Shown here: piece after piece, positions 43,418 through 52,300 of the stretch
Numbering within the stretch: position 1 is the stretch's first letter
Layout: the number at the start of each line of letters is the position of its first letter
Source of the DNA: Deltaproteobacteria bacterium
GTDB taxonomy: Bacteria; Desulfobacterota; Binatia; HRBIN30; CADEER01
Length of the DNA: 64,000 nt
Direction: 5' to 3'
NCBI GenBank assembly: GCA_029262455.1
Contig: JAJCZJ010000014.1
Span: 108,862 to 172,861, forward strand
Notes under the pieces: generated by a model
Told to the model about the DNA's origin: nothing
The model's database searches: none
The model's input: only the letters and a program-made list of their open reading frames with translations
Made by a program: the position numbers and the translations under genes

Positions 43418-43897
43418 TCAGACACCGCTTCCAACATCTTCTGAACCATCTTCGCCACCTCGAGCGTCAGCCTCGAGAGTTTGCCGAATCCGCGCCCCCA
43501 GCTCCTTGCTGCGCGCGATTCTGCGTCGAACCCCGGACAAGGTTTCGCGCACTTCCAACAACTTGCGCAGAGGATCAATCTGCTGGGCGACGGCCTCAGG
43601 TCCGAAGTCCGCAAGCGATTCAAAGCGCAGGCTCATTGCGAGTTGGGAGCCGTCATCGACCAGCTTATTGTCGACCCGAAACGCCAATGTCGGCTCGAGC
43701 CGGCGAACGACCGAGTCGAAGTTTCCTCGATCGACCGAGATGAAATCCCGCTCACGCAACCGCGCCGACGACCTCGTAGTCCCCGAAAAGTTGCCCACGA
43801 CGCCTGCCACCAACGGTAGCTCTGTAGCTTCTCCGTCAGGGTTCTCATAACGCAGACGAACTCTGGGATGTATCGCTTGATTGGCTTGAGCCGCCAA
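43418..43897 (-). CDS. tssB2: Second TssB-like sheath small subunit (pair 2)
   Basis: A 159-residue protein. The TTG at 43897 is chosen because GGAGG lies 5 bases upstream; a TTG at 43909 is the alternative. Motifs: HPRVRLRYENPDGEATELPLVAGVVGNFSG, LRERDFISVDRGNFDSVVRRLEPTLAFRVDNKL in pieces and LRFESLADFGPEAVAQQIDPLRKLLEVRETL in pieces match TssB. The C-terminal tail is short, acidic and Gly-rich. Both this pair and the pair 1 genes lie in the same cluster, on opposite strands. Confidence 0.92.
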   Translation of the reverse strand: MAAQANQAIHPRVRLRYENPDGEATELPLVAGVVGNFSGTTRSSARLRERDFISVDRGNFDSVVRRLEPTLAFRVDNKLVDDGSQLAMSLRFESLADFGPEAVAQQIDPLRKLLEVRETLSGVRRRIARSKELGARIRQTLEADARGGEDGSEDVGSGV

Positions 43898-44003
43898 GGT
43901 GGCCTCCAAGTCTGAATTCTACTGAAGGCATAGTGTTCAACAGCGCAGTGCACAAGTGCCACGCCCGACTGCGCTTTCACGACGAAGCGCCAGCACTTTC
44001 GTC

Positions 44004-45320
44004 TCAGTCGATCGGGCAGTTTTTGGCTAGCCAATCACCGACCTTGCCAGCGTCGTAGGGCTGACTCTCAGATTTCAGCGCCTCGTCGAGTTCCGACTCC
44101 ATCTCTCGTACATCGATAAAGCGACGATTCGCGTTCACCCGGGTCGCCTGCCAAGTCACTTTCGAAAGCCGTACAGGTATGTCGGGATTGATCGTGTCGG
44201 GCTGCGGTAGGAGCGCCCTGGCGCGCGGGTCAATCGGCGTCGCCGTCAACAACTCGTACAGCACGAAGCCCAGCGAACAAACATCGCTCCTCGCGTCCAG
44301 GCGCCCGCCGTTGCGGGCCTCGTGTGGGCGGTAAACTCCGGCGTGCTCCTCTCCCGACAACCGCGACTCAAACGTGGGCAGGCCGTAGTTGATCAGTTTG
44401 ACATCACCATTGCGGCCGACGACGACACCGCGCGGCGCTACATAGCCGTGCGCCACTCCGCCGTTTTGCTCGTGCACGTAGGCAATCGCACGGCAGATCC
44501 CAAGCACGAAATATCCGGCGAGAGCCGGATCCACATTCGACGCACAACAACCCTGAATTCGATCGATCGACAGACCCGCAACGAACTCGGTTGCGACAAA
44601 GAAAACCCCCTCGCACTCGCCCGCTTCGACCAGTTGCGCAACGTTCGGGTGATCCCATGCGGCTGCGCGTTCGGTTTCCGCAACAATCGCTCTACCGTAG
44701 CTCTTCGTGCAGGTCCTACTGGTAAAGCGCTTCAGCGCTACGACACGACCGCTCGGCTCATGAATCGCTCGCTCGACACGATCCGCGTCGCCCTCAGCAA
44801 GAAGCTCAAAGACTTGATAATGCCCGAAACGACCGGTGGGCTCGGCTACGACGTCGTGCAGGTCAATCACGTCGTCGGCCGGAGCTTCGACCTTCGCCTC
44901 GATCGGTTCCTTCACTTCGACCGGTCGTTTCCTCGGCGTTGACGCCCCGAGGCGCGAGGCGGGCGTGTCGGCCGGCCGAATCGTCGCTGCAACCATCAAC
45001 TCAAAGCGCACGACAGACTCGGGTCCGAGCGAGAACTCATCTCCATCTTCCAAAGCCACCGCTCGATTGGCGCCGAGAGTTTTACCTCGGCAGCTCGTCC
45101 CATTCGTGCTCCCGCAGTCGGTCAGCAAATACTCCTTGCCAGACGCGGCGATCTCGGCGTGATTTCGCGACACCATCTGGTCGCTGCGAAACAACAAGTC
45201 GCAACCCTCGCGACCGATCGTGGCCGAGCGATCGGCGGGGGATCGTACAGAAATCTCGGTGCCCTCGTCGGGCCCGCGAATCACGATCAACCTGTATCCG
45301 GGACTAGCCATGGTCAACAT
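44004..45320 (-). CDS. FHA domain fused to a Ser/Thr pseudokinase
   Basis: About 438 residues from the ATG at 45320; a second ATG at 45311 is equally possible. The FHA domain (about 5-100) has ATIGREGCDLLF, VSRNHAEIAA and DCGSTNGT, with the phosphothreonine-binding Arg, Ser and Asn kept. After a linker comes a kinase-like domain (about 165-415) that keeps the VALK lysine but has HGYVAPRGV in place of HRDLKPxN and NYG in place of DFG, so both catalytic Asp residues are lost. It likely binds phospho-Thr on a partner and acts as scaffold. FHA proteins (TagH/Fha1) control T6SS assembly after phosphorylation by PpkA; this one joins the two functions in one chain. Confidence 0.88.
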   Translation of the reverse strand: MLTMASPGYRLIVIRGPDEGTEISVRSPADRSATIGREGCDLLFRSDQMVSRNHAEIAASGKEYLLTDCGSTNGTSCRGKTLGANRAVALEDGDEFSLGPESVVRFELMVAATIRPADTPASRLGASTPRKRPVEVKEPIEAKVEAPADDVIDLHDVVAEPTGRFGHYQVFELLAEGDADRVERAIHEPSGRVVALKRFTSRTCTKSYGRAIVAETERAAAWDHPNVAQLVEAGECEGVFFVATEFVAGLSIDRIQGCCASNVDPALAGYFVLGICRAIAYVHEQNGGVAHGYVAPRGVVVGRNGDVKLINYGLPTFESRLSGEEHAGVYRPHEARNGGRLDARSDVCSLGFVLYELLTATPIDPRARALLPQPDTINPDIPVRLSKVTWQATRVNANRRFIDVREMESELDEALKSESQPYDAGKVGDWLAKNCPID

Positions 45321-45361
45321 CAAATCATAGCGACATCGACACCGATTCCAATAGCCAGCTG

Positions 45362-46381
45362 TCAACCCGAATCGGGCTCGGGATCAGGATCGGGCTCCTC
45401 AGCAGGAGCGGCCTCTCGATCGCGATCGGCCTCGGCCTCACCTTCAACAGACACCGGAAAGAGATCGCGCAGGCTACCTGGGGTTCCCTCAGGGCGCACC
45501 CAGCCCGGAGGGAGCGTCACATCGCCCCCTGGCGGCAACGCGGGCAGGTCGGCCTCAGATTCGGCCAACATCGCCGCAACATCGTCAGGGGTGATCAGTC
45601 GGGAATACAGCCCCACCTTCCGCCAGTCGGTCGTTTCCCCAGCATCCCACACCTCGATCGCCGCCCAAAAGCCCCGCTCAGGGCCGGTGTGGCTATCGAG
45701 AAGATGCCACAGCATGGCGGTTCGCTGGGCACCAACGAGTTGGTGAGACTCCCCTGCCCAACTCGGATCCAACACCAAGTGCTGGCAAGCTGGCTCGACA
45801 CAGCGCGCCAGTTCGACCAGCCGTGCGGCGCGGTCGGAGCCGTCCCCCAGGAGTGCTGCCAGAGGATCGTCCATCGGCGTATCGAGATTCGAGACCTGCT
45901 GTTGCCTCGCCGTATCAGCGTCCGCGAGGTCGACCGCCGCGGCGTCAATCGCATCCGCGAGGTCCTCGGCGTCCTGGTGTTCCGCCGAAAGCACTTGCGA
46001 GCCAAACACGTCCCAGAGATCACCGAGGTACAGTGGCGTCAGGTGCTTCTCCTCTTCAAAGTCGCTGCGCGGCAGCGTACAGAACACGCTCACCGGGTAG
46101 CGCCGACCAACCGCGTCCTTGCTGGCGCGCAACAACACGGCAAGGAGCGTTTCAGAATCCGGATCGAGAACGACGATACGAAGCTCGCGGCCAGGGCAAA
46201 TCGTCAAGTCGCGCTCGACCAACAATTCATGCACCGACGTGACCAAGTCGCTGACCCAGAGCGCCTCGCCGCTGTCGATGCCGAGACGAACGAACTCACG
46301 CTCGGACGGGATCTTGCCGTAACAGCCAGTTTCGCCGGGCTCAGCAAGCCGCTCGTCGGGCCAACGATCGGCGAGGACCAA
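45362..46381 (-). CDS. tagF: TagF-type T6SS regulator
   Basis: A 339-residue protein. TTG start at 46381 with GAGGTG 5 bases upstream. The N-terminal domain has GCYGKIPSEREFVRLG (about 18-33), the hallmark of TagF/ImpM, and VFCTLPRSDF. The C-terminal third is acidic and Pro-rich (EPDPDPEPDSG). TagF restrains T6SS firing by binding FHA protein in Pseudomonas. Here it lies next to the FHA-pseudokinase gene, consistent with that partnership. The gap to tssM is 3 bases. Confidence 0.88.
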   Translation of the reverse strand: MVLADRWPDERLAEPGETGCYGKIPSEREFVRLGIDSGEALWVSDLVTSVHELLVERDLTICPGRELRIVVLDPDSETLLAVLLRASKDAVGRRYPVSVFCTLPRSDFEEEKHLTPLYLGDLWDVFGSQVLSAEHQDAEDLADAIDAAAVDLADADTARQQQVSNLDTPMDDPLAALLGDGSDRAARLVELARCVEPACQHLVLDPSWAGESHQLVGAQRTAMLWHLLDSHTGPERGFWAAIEVWDAGETTDWRKVGLYSRLITPDDVAAMLAESEADLPALPPGGDVTLPPGWVRPEGTPGSLRDLFPVSVEGEAEADRDREAAPAEEPDPDPEPDSG

Positions 46382-46384
46382 GAT

Positions 46385-49300
46385 TCACCTCGCCAGCTTC
46401 GCCAGTTCGGTCATCTCATCCGCACCCATGACCTCCATGGTTGCCGAAACTTGGCCGTTGTCCCAGGTAAACTCGTTGCCCACCCGCTGCGCCGACAGCA
46501 ACAAGTTCGGCAATCCCAATTTGCCCGAGGCCGTAGCCAACGTGACCACATCTCGATTCGTCCCGTCATCGAGAGTCACCCGGATCTCCGCGTCCGCGCA
46601 ATCGTCGACCGACCAATTCAATGTACCGCTTCTGCCATCGTTGCGGTCGACCAGCTCGAATTCGCGACTACACAGAACCGTCAGACGAGTCTCCACAACC
46701 TTTCCGTCGCCCGGTAGAACATGGAAGCGAACCGTGCCGCTGCGGCCGCGCAAGATAGCACCTTGGCAATCTTTCGCTTTGCGACACTGCGACTGCATAC
46801 TGGCGGTATTGGATATCGGCGAATCCGGTTTTCGCCCACAGCTCTCGCAGTTGAGGAACAAACTCCATTCGCTTTGACAGTGACGCCAAAAACTACCAGC
46901 GGCGCCGCAGTAGTTCTCGAGCTCCGGCAGAGAGCCGCCACTCGGACGTCTAGGTGCCTTGCGGCTGCCCGCCCGAGTGCCGCACAAGTCCATCAACTTC
47001 TTCATCGACTCGTCGATCGGGCGTTTCAAGACCGACGCACATCGCGCGCTGACATCACGATGCCCCGGATCCGCCGGATCACCGAGCGACCGGCAAAGAT
47101 CGCTGACTTTCGCCCGATGCGCGTCGAAGGGACGTCGCCCCAACGCAAGACACGGGGACGCATCGCGAGTCGCCATACAACTCCGCTCCAGGACACTCGC
47201 ATACTCGTTGCGCAACCTCGAAATTTTCGTAGCCGCAGCGACCCAGGTCGGCGGCGGCGAATCTTCGCCGAGTGACTCTCGGAGCCCGGTCTGGAAGAGC
47301 TCAAAACCTTCCATGACATCGACGCGACCGTTGCAAAATGCTTCCGATCCCAGTGACGGGTCGAGCTCGAAGGCGCCGAAAAAATCTCGCCAAGTATTGT
47401 AATAGGCAGTGCGGTAACGCTGGAGAAAGCTCGCAGCCTCAGTCTCGGCCATCTCTCCGCCCATCCTCTGGACCATCGCCACCAGCGGCTGAACGTTCTT
47501 CGCCCACTGGGCACTGGTAAAGGCGGGATGGACCCTTGCCGACTCTCCATTGCTATCGACCAGCTCAGCAGGAAATCGTATCTCTCCACCCTGATCTTGC
47601 AGCCAAGTCTGAATGGTCAGCACATTGAGAACGCGGGGTAATCCCTCCTGGACGTGCGCTCGCCTCGCCAAACGCTGTGCCTCGAGAGCTTCCAGCCGCG
47701 CACTATCACCTTGTCGGAACGGGTCGTGCAGATAGGAACGATAGGCGGCCGCAAAGTTGGAGACGCTGCTCTCTGTCGCGTTCGTATCCCACAATCTCGC
47801 CAAGGACTCGCCGCCAACTTCGAGCTCCTTCTCCCGCGATTCCGCCGCGTCGGCGACAAAACCCGCCAATGCGCCAGCCGCTTCGATCGCAGCACCCGGG
47901 GCGACGCGATCCTCCCCGGCCGCAAACGAGTCCAACCGGGACTGGGCCTCATCCAACGCAGGCAGGAGCGCCACTTCCTCATAGGTACCGAGCAGTGCGC
48001 TCTCTGCAGCCGGCAACGCCTCGCGCCCCTGAAACAGCCCAAAGCGCTCCAAGCGATCGGGATTCTCCACACGATCCCGCAGCGTATCCAGATCACTCCA
48101 ATAGCTGCGCAAACGATCGGCCTGCTCTGCTTTTGAAAGTTCGGCCGTTTCGTCCGCGTAGGCAATCGAATCGCCGATCCGGTTGAGCAGGGTCCGATTG
48201 CGCAAGTAGGACGCCGTCGAAAACGTCGCAATCAAGACACAGGTGAGTGCCACCAAACCAAGGCCGAGATTGTTGAACACCCGCAAGCGTGTCGTCGCAC
48301 TGCCGGTCGGTGTCACCAGGCGGTCGTCGGTACTGAGCCGTTCCTGGAAGAAGTCCTGCAGAAAGTAGCTCTTGCTGCCTTCCACCGGGCGCTCTTCGAG
48401 GCCGAGTCCCTTGACGATGTCCTCGATCGTGCTGCCGGTCTGCAGAGCGCTGGTGAAATAGACTCCGCGCAGAAACGGAGATTCGTTGTACCTCGTCTCG
48501 CGAAACAGAACATCGCAGTACTCGACGACCGCCTCGTTGAGATTTCGCAACTGCTCGGGAAAGACGAAAATATTGCGCAGACTTTCCGGATCGTCTTCGT
48601 CGCGCAGCAAAGCCGGTCGCAGCTCAGTCACACGGCTCTGAAAGTCCCCGAGCGCGGTGCGCAGCAGGTCGACGTACCCTTCCATCTCCCAGCTTGGATT
48701 CGTCCATCCCAGCAACTCCTCGCGCCTGCTACGCGGGAGGGCACCGAAGAAGTCCGAGAACCCAGGAACGAGGTCGCACTTGGTGATCAGCAAGTAGACG
48801 GGGAACTGGATCTTCAGCTCGGTGATGAGTTCCTCGAGCCGCGAGCGCAAATCACGCGCGTCCTCAACCGGATCCCCCGACGCCATGAGTTCGTTCGCCG
48901 CTACCGCAACCAACAAGCCGTTGATCGGCATATCGCGGCGATATTTCCGCACCAATCCGAGGAATTCGATCCACTCTCGACGATCAGCCGATTCGTCTTC
49001 GCTCGAGGTGAAGCGCCCCGCCGTGTCTAAGAGGATCGCCTCCTCGGCGAAAAACCAATCGCAGTTCCTGGTGCCACCGGTTCCGGCAGTCTTGGGCGTG
49101 CCAAGCGGAAAATGCAGGCCGGAATTCTTGATCGCGCAGGTCTTTCCAGTTCCTGGCTTGCCGATGATCAGGTACCACGGCAGATAGTACAACGCCTTGC
49201 TGCCGCGACCGGCACGGCTGGCTCGAAGCTTCTCGATGCCCTGCTTCCAGCGCTCGTGCATCTCGGCAATCGAAGCGCGCTCGCCGGCCTGCGCCTTTTT

Positions 49301-49546
49301 CTGTTGCGTCTCGGCATGCGCGTCCATCCCGCGCTCGAACCCTTGATCGCGTCGCAGGGCCAAGACATCTCGCACCAGGCCGTAGATGACAAAGCCCAGA
49401 ATCGAGACGATGACGATCGAAGCAAAGAGCCACCATTCGATGAGGCGAAAGACCCAAGCCGCCGTCAGTAGGAGAAAGACGACGATCGAAACCGCAACAG
49501 CGACTCTCGAGGTCGCAAAGCGGTAGAAAAAACTCTTGTCATTCAT
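46385..49546 (-). CDS. tssM: TssM (IcmF) inner-membrane complex protein
   Basis: A 1053-residue protein. Two membrane segments at residues 14-34 and 38-58, cytoplasmic NTPase with Walker A GKPGTGKT (129-136) and AILLDTAGRF, a third membrane segment near 430-450 (LGLVALTCVLIATFSTASYL), then the periplasmic part that contacts TssJ. Slightly shorter than many TssM proteins. An unusual Cys-rich segment (about 800-945) has more than a dozen Cys, including CESC and CRKAKDC. The start overlaps the tssL stop by 8 bases. Confidence 0.96.
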   Translation of the reverse strand: MNDKSFFYRFATSRVAVAVSIVVFLLLTAAWVFRLIEWWLFASIVIVSILGFVIYGLVRDVLALRRDQGFERGMDAHAETQQKKAQAGERASIAEMHERWKQGIEKLRASRAGRGSKALYYLPWYLIIGKPGTGKTCAIKNSGLHFPLGTPKTAGTGGTRNCDWFFAEEAILLDTAGRFTSSEDESADRREWIEFLGLVRKYRRDMPINGLLVAVAANELMASGDPVEDARDLRSRLEELITELKIQFPVYLLITKCDLVPGFSDFFGALPRSRREELLGWTNPSWEMEGYVDLLRTALGDFQSRVTELRPALLRDEDDPESLRNIFVFPEQLRNLNEAVVEYCDVLFRETRYNESPFLRGVYFTSALQTGSTIEDIVKGLGLEERPVEGSKSYFLQDFFQERLSTDDRLVTPTGSATTRLRVFNNLGLGLVALTCVLIATFSTASYLRNRTLLNRIGDSIAYADETAELSKAEQADRLRSYWSDLDTLRDRVENPDRLERFGLFQGREALPAAESALLGTYEEVALLPALDEAQSRLDSFAAGEDRVAPGAAIEAAGALAGFVADAAESREKELEVGGESLARLWDTNATESSVSNFAAAYRSYLHDPFRQGDSARLEALEAQRLARRAHVQEGLPRVLNVLTIQTWLQDQGGEIRFPAELVDSNGESARVHPAFTSAQWAKNVQPLVAMVQRMGGEMAETEAASFLQRYRTAYYNTWRDFFGAFELDPSLGSEAFCNGRVDVMEGFELFQTGLRESLGEDSPPPTWVAAATKISRLRNEYASVLERSCMATRDASPCLALGRRPFDAHRAKVSDLCRSLGDPADPGHRDVSARCASVLKRPIDESMKKLMDLCGTRAGSRKAPRRPSGGSLPELENYCGAAGSFWRHCQSEWSLFLNCESCGRKPDSPISNTASMQSQCRKAKDCQGAILRGRSGTVRFHVLPGDGKVVETRLTVLCSREFELVDRNDGRSGTLNWSVDDCADAEIRVTLDDGTNRDVVTLATASGKLGLPNLLLSAQRVGNEFTWDNGQVSATMEVMGADEMTELAKLAR

Positions 49547-50420
49547 CGGCGGCGCTCTTCGTCACTTCGACTGAGCTGCGGATCTCTTCGACCTGACGAT
49601 CCAATGTAATGTAGTAGGCGGCATAGAGACCGATCGCGCCGATGAGAAAAGGCAGCGCGATCATCACTGGGAAGCGACGCGTGAGCAGCGGTCGCTCCAA
49701 CTCACGGCCATACGCATCCGGGGTCAGGAAGGTCTCGTCACGAAGATCGAGAAAGTTGAGCCGCTGCATGATTCGGCCGCGAGTGGAGGCGAGTGCGGCT
49801 TGGTCCGAGCGCTGATTTCCCTGAAAGCCGGCGCACAACGCGTTGAAGTACACCTCGAGCACGGAGGGCTCGTCGTCCTCCATCGCTCGTCGCAGGCGGG
49901 TGAAAAACTTCTCTCCGGCGTCGAACTTGCCAAACAGCTCCACCTGCAGTGGGTTCTTCTCCCACTCGGCCTCGCCGTCCCATTCTACGCTCATCGCGGT
50001 TTCATCCGCGAGCGCAACCAGCGCAAAGTAGGCATCGTCGTCGGGATCGAGGTCAAAGCGGCGCGATCGGCGTTGGAAGTCGTCCAAGAGATCCGCCACC
50101 TCGCGTCGAAACGACGAATAGGTTGGCCGTTCTGCTTTCGGCAACGCGCGAAAACTGAGTACCGACGCGATCACCGGCGACGCGATGGCCCGCAGTTGCG
50201 GCGCTTCGCCACGCACCTCCTCGCGCTCAACACTTCGCCCGCCACGCCGAGCGCGGCCTCGACCTGCCGGCCTATCCTCGTCGTCGTCTTCGTCGACATC
50301 AGAGCGGCGCGCGCGGGCGCGCCTCCCGCCGCGAGCTCGATCCTCCTCCTCCGGCTCATCCCTGCGTCGTCGCTTGGGCTTGGCGTCGCGGGCGCGGCGG
50401 GTGAACAGTTCAGTTTTCAC
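49539..50420 (-). CDS. tssL: TssL (DotU-type) membrane protein
   Basis: A 293-residue protein, GTG start overlapping the tssK stop (GTGA). The DotU domain (about 75-250) shows FRREVADLLDDFQRRSRRFDLDPDDDAYFALVALADETAMSVEW in pieces, ELFGKFDAGEKFFTRLRRAMED and LEVYFNALCAGFQGN in pieces, and a C-terminal membrane anchor (about 251-272, PVMIALPFLIGAIGLYAAYY). There is no OmpA-like extension. The first 70 residues are an Arg/Asp/Glu-rich low-complexity tail (ERKRRRRDEPEEEDRARGGRR-like) that normal TssL lacks; it may bind nucleic acid or other T6SS parts. Confidence 0.94.
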   Translation of the reverse strand: MKTELFTRRARDAKPKRRRRDEPEEEDRARGGRRARARRSDVDEDDDEDRPAGRGRARRGGRSVEREEVRGEAPQLRAIASPVIASVLSFRALPKAERPTYSSFRREVADLLDDFQRRSRRFDLDPDDDAYFALVALADETAMSVEWDGEAEWEKNPLQVELFGKFDAGEKFFTRLRRAMEDDEPSVLEVYFNALCAGFQGNQRSDQAALASTRGRIMQRLNFLDLRDETFLTPDAYGRELERPLLTRRFPVMIALPFLIGAIGLYAAYYITLDRQVEEIRSSVEVTKSAADE

Positions 50421-51766
50421 GCGCTTCTCTCCGTAGGCAGTACGACAAACAGTCGAACATCCAGATCCGGCTCAGCACTGGTCAGGAAAAAGGCAAAGTC
50501 ACCGTCCTCGCGGACCCGTTTCCAAGACTTATCTGTCGTATCCAAGATGAAGTAGGCGTAGTCGGCATGCCGTGGAACCTCCGCTGGCGGGTGGTCCTCG
50601 GGCGACGCCGGAACACCTTTCTCGGCGTAACTGATCAGCTGCGGGATTTCATCCGTGGAGCTGATCTTCGACTCGTTCTTCACCCTCTCGCGCAACTCCT
50701 CCGTGGTTCCGCCGCCTTTGATTGCCAGCACGAACGGACCACCCTTCTTGAGCAATTCATCGTCGAGCGGCGCCCAAAACAGATCGTCTTGTCGCTGCAA
50801 CGACACTTCCTGGTAACCGGTCGGCATGAGCTCGCTCAGCAGATGCCGGATGGACTCGGCCAGCGGCAGAAAACACCCGGCCAAGTCCCTGTGGTCGTAT
50901 TCGATGAAATCGAGCGGATCCTGCGTTCTCGAAAAGGTCGACAGTAACCCTTGCAGCTGGACCAGGGTAGCGAACATCGCGTACGGCGGTCCCCCACCGT
51001 ATCCGAGCAGATGGCGCAAGAGCGGAGCGAACTGATTGAGCCCCTGTAACGCCACCAGATGTTCGAGGTCACCGCTCCCCGCGCTCAACGCCGCCGCTCC
51101 TCCGACAGCCCGGTGCTCTCCGAGCAAACGCGCGGCGCCGACTGTTTGGTCGTAGACTTGGCGCAGGGCCGCGATCAGGGCTGGCGACCCCTCACACCAG
51201 GTCAGCGCCGGAATAAACTTGCGACCGAGCTCATGGCGCGGCGTCGCCCGCCCGGTGCGCCGCACCTCGGCGATCTGAATGAATTGAAAATCCCCCAGCC
51301 GACGGTCTTCTGGATCGTTCGTAAAGATCAACTCGACCCGCGGCACGAGAAACTCAATCGTCGACTCGCTTTCGCTGTCGAACAAGTCGCGGCGCTCCTC
51401 ACCACGGCTGGCGAAGCGCCGCTGCCCCCCGGAGGTCGCACCGATCACGGGAACGCAGGCGTAAACACCGATCGACTCCATGCTCGACTCGAAAGCGTCC
51501 TTGAAGCTGGTCTCCGACAGCTCGGATGCCTCCGGGAAACGAACGATCAAGCCGTCGGGCATGACGATCTCACAGGCAGTCACCCGGAGAATGTCGTTCT
51601 CGAGCGCATCGACATCGATCTGCATCGATCGCACACCCCAAGGAAACGGACTGGCGATTCCACTTACGTATCGGAGCTCGGCACTCCGGTGGAGGTCGCT
51701 CTGCTGAAAATGTTGGGGCTGCAAGAACATGCCCTGTCCCCAACGAATTGATCCAGGTGGCTGCAT
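50417..51766 (-). CDS. tssK: TssK baseplate-membrane connector
   Basis: A 449-residue protein with the TssK start PPGSIRWGQGMFLQPQHFQQSDL (pieces), LRYVSGIASPFPWGVRSMQIDVDALEND in pieces, and the trimer receptor-like C-terminus with YFILDTTDKSW and VRLFVVLPTE. TssK connects the baseplate to TssL/TssM. Standard length. The GTG of tssL overlaps its stop, so the block is a tight operon. Confidence 0.96.
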   Translation of the reverse strand: MQPPGSIRWGQGMFLQPQHFQQSDLHRSAELRYVSGIASPFPWGVRSMQIDVDALENDILRVTACEIVMPDGLIVRFPEASELSETSFKDAFESSMESIGVYACVPVIGATSGGQRRFASRGEERRDLFDSESESTIEFLVPRVELIFTNDPEDRRLGDFQFIQIAEVRRTGRATPRHELGRKFIPALTWCEGSPALIAALRQVYDQTVGAARLLGEHRAVGGAAALSAGSGDLEHLVALQGLNQFAPLLRHLLGYGGGPPYAMFATLVQLQGLLSTFSRTQDPLDFIEYDHRDLAGCFLPLAESIRHLLSELMPTGYQEVSLQRQDDLFWAPLDDELLKKGGPFVLAIKGGGTTEELRERVKNESKISSTDEIPQLISYAEKGVPASPEDHPPAEVPRHADYAYFILDTTDKSWKRVREDGDFAFFLTSAEPDLDVRLFVVLPTERSA

Positions 51767-51804
51767 TGATTCGTCTTACTCTTCGCTATGGCTGCCGGTC
51801 ATGA

Positions 51805-52290
51805 CTATTCGGCCGGGAATCCTGATTCGCCCATCAATAGCACCGCGCACTCTTTGTCTTCGCGCGCCGGCACCGAAACTTTACTTGGGTTGAGGGGTTT
51901 GTAGTAGCCAGCAACGACGCCAAAGCTCGTTATCGGTTGAGGGCCAATCTTGAACCGGAATGTCGTCTCCGTCTCCGGATGCAAACTGCGTGACTGAGGC
52001 ATCCCTTCAACTCCTGGGAGAAAAGGCGGCGGCTCAGACGACAGCGCCTCGACGTCGGTCGCATTGAAAGCGTCCGTCGCACTCAATGCGAAAACCCGTG
52101 CATGGACGGTATGGGCCGCGCCGCGGAACCAGTTGAGTCTCTCAGGGGCCTGCAGCGTGACGCAAGCCTCGGTTGGGGGACTGGAGCGGAGCGCACTGCA
52201 GCCAGCCGAAAACACGACCGCCATAGCCGGGAGCAAGCGTAGCGCCCCCCTGATCCCAACCCGCAAAACCCCCCTGATCCTCGGCATCAT
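51805..52290 (-). CDS. tssJ: TssJ outer-membrane lipoprotein
   Basis: A 161-residue protein. The ATG pair at 52290/52287 has AGGGGG 7 bases upstream, so it is preferred over in-frame starts further upstream that lie inside the previous gene. Signal peptide with lipobox FSAGC (about residue 33), then CVTLQAPERLNWFRGAAHTVHARVFAL in pieces, a beta-sandwich pattern of TssJ, and a final PAREDKECAVLLMG. TssJ anchors TssM to the outer membrane. Confidence 0.88.
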   Translation of the reverse strand: MMPRIRGVLRVGIRGALRLLPAMAVVFSAGCSALRSSPPTEACVTLQAPERLNWFRGAAHTVHARVFALSATDAFNATDVEALSSEPPPFLPGVEGMPQSRSLHPETETTFRFKIGPQPITSFGVVAGYYKPLNPSKVSVPAREDKECAVLLMGESGFPAE

Positions 52291-52300
52291 CAGAATCCCC

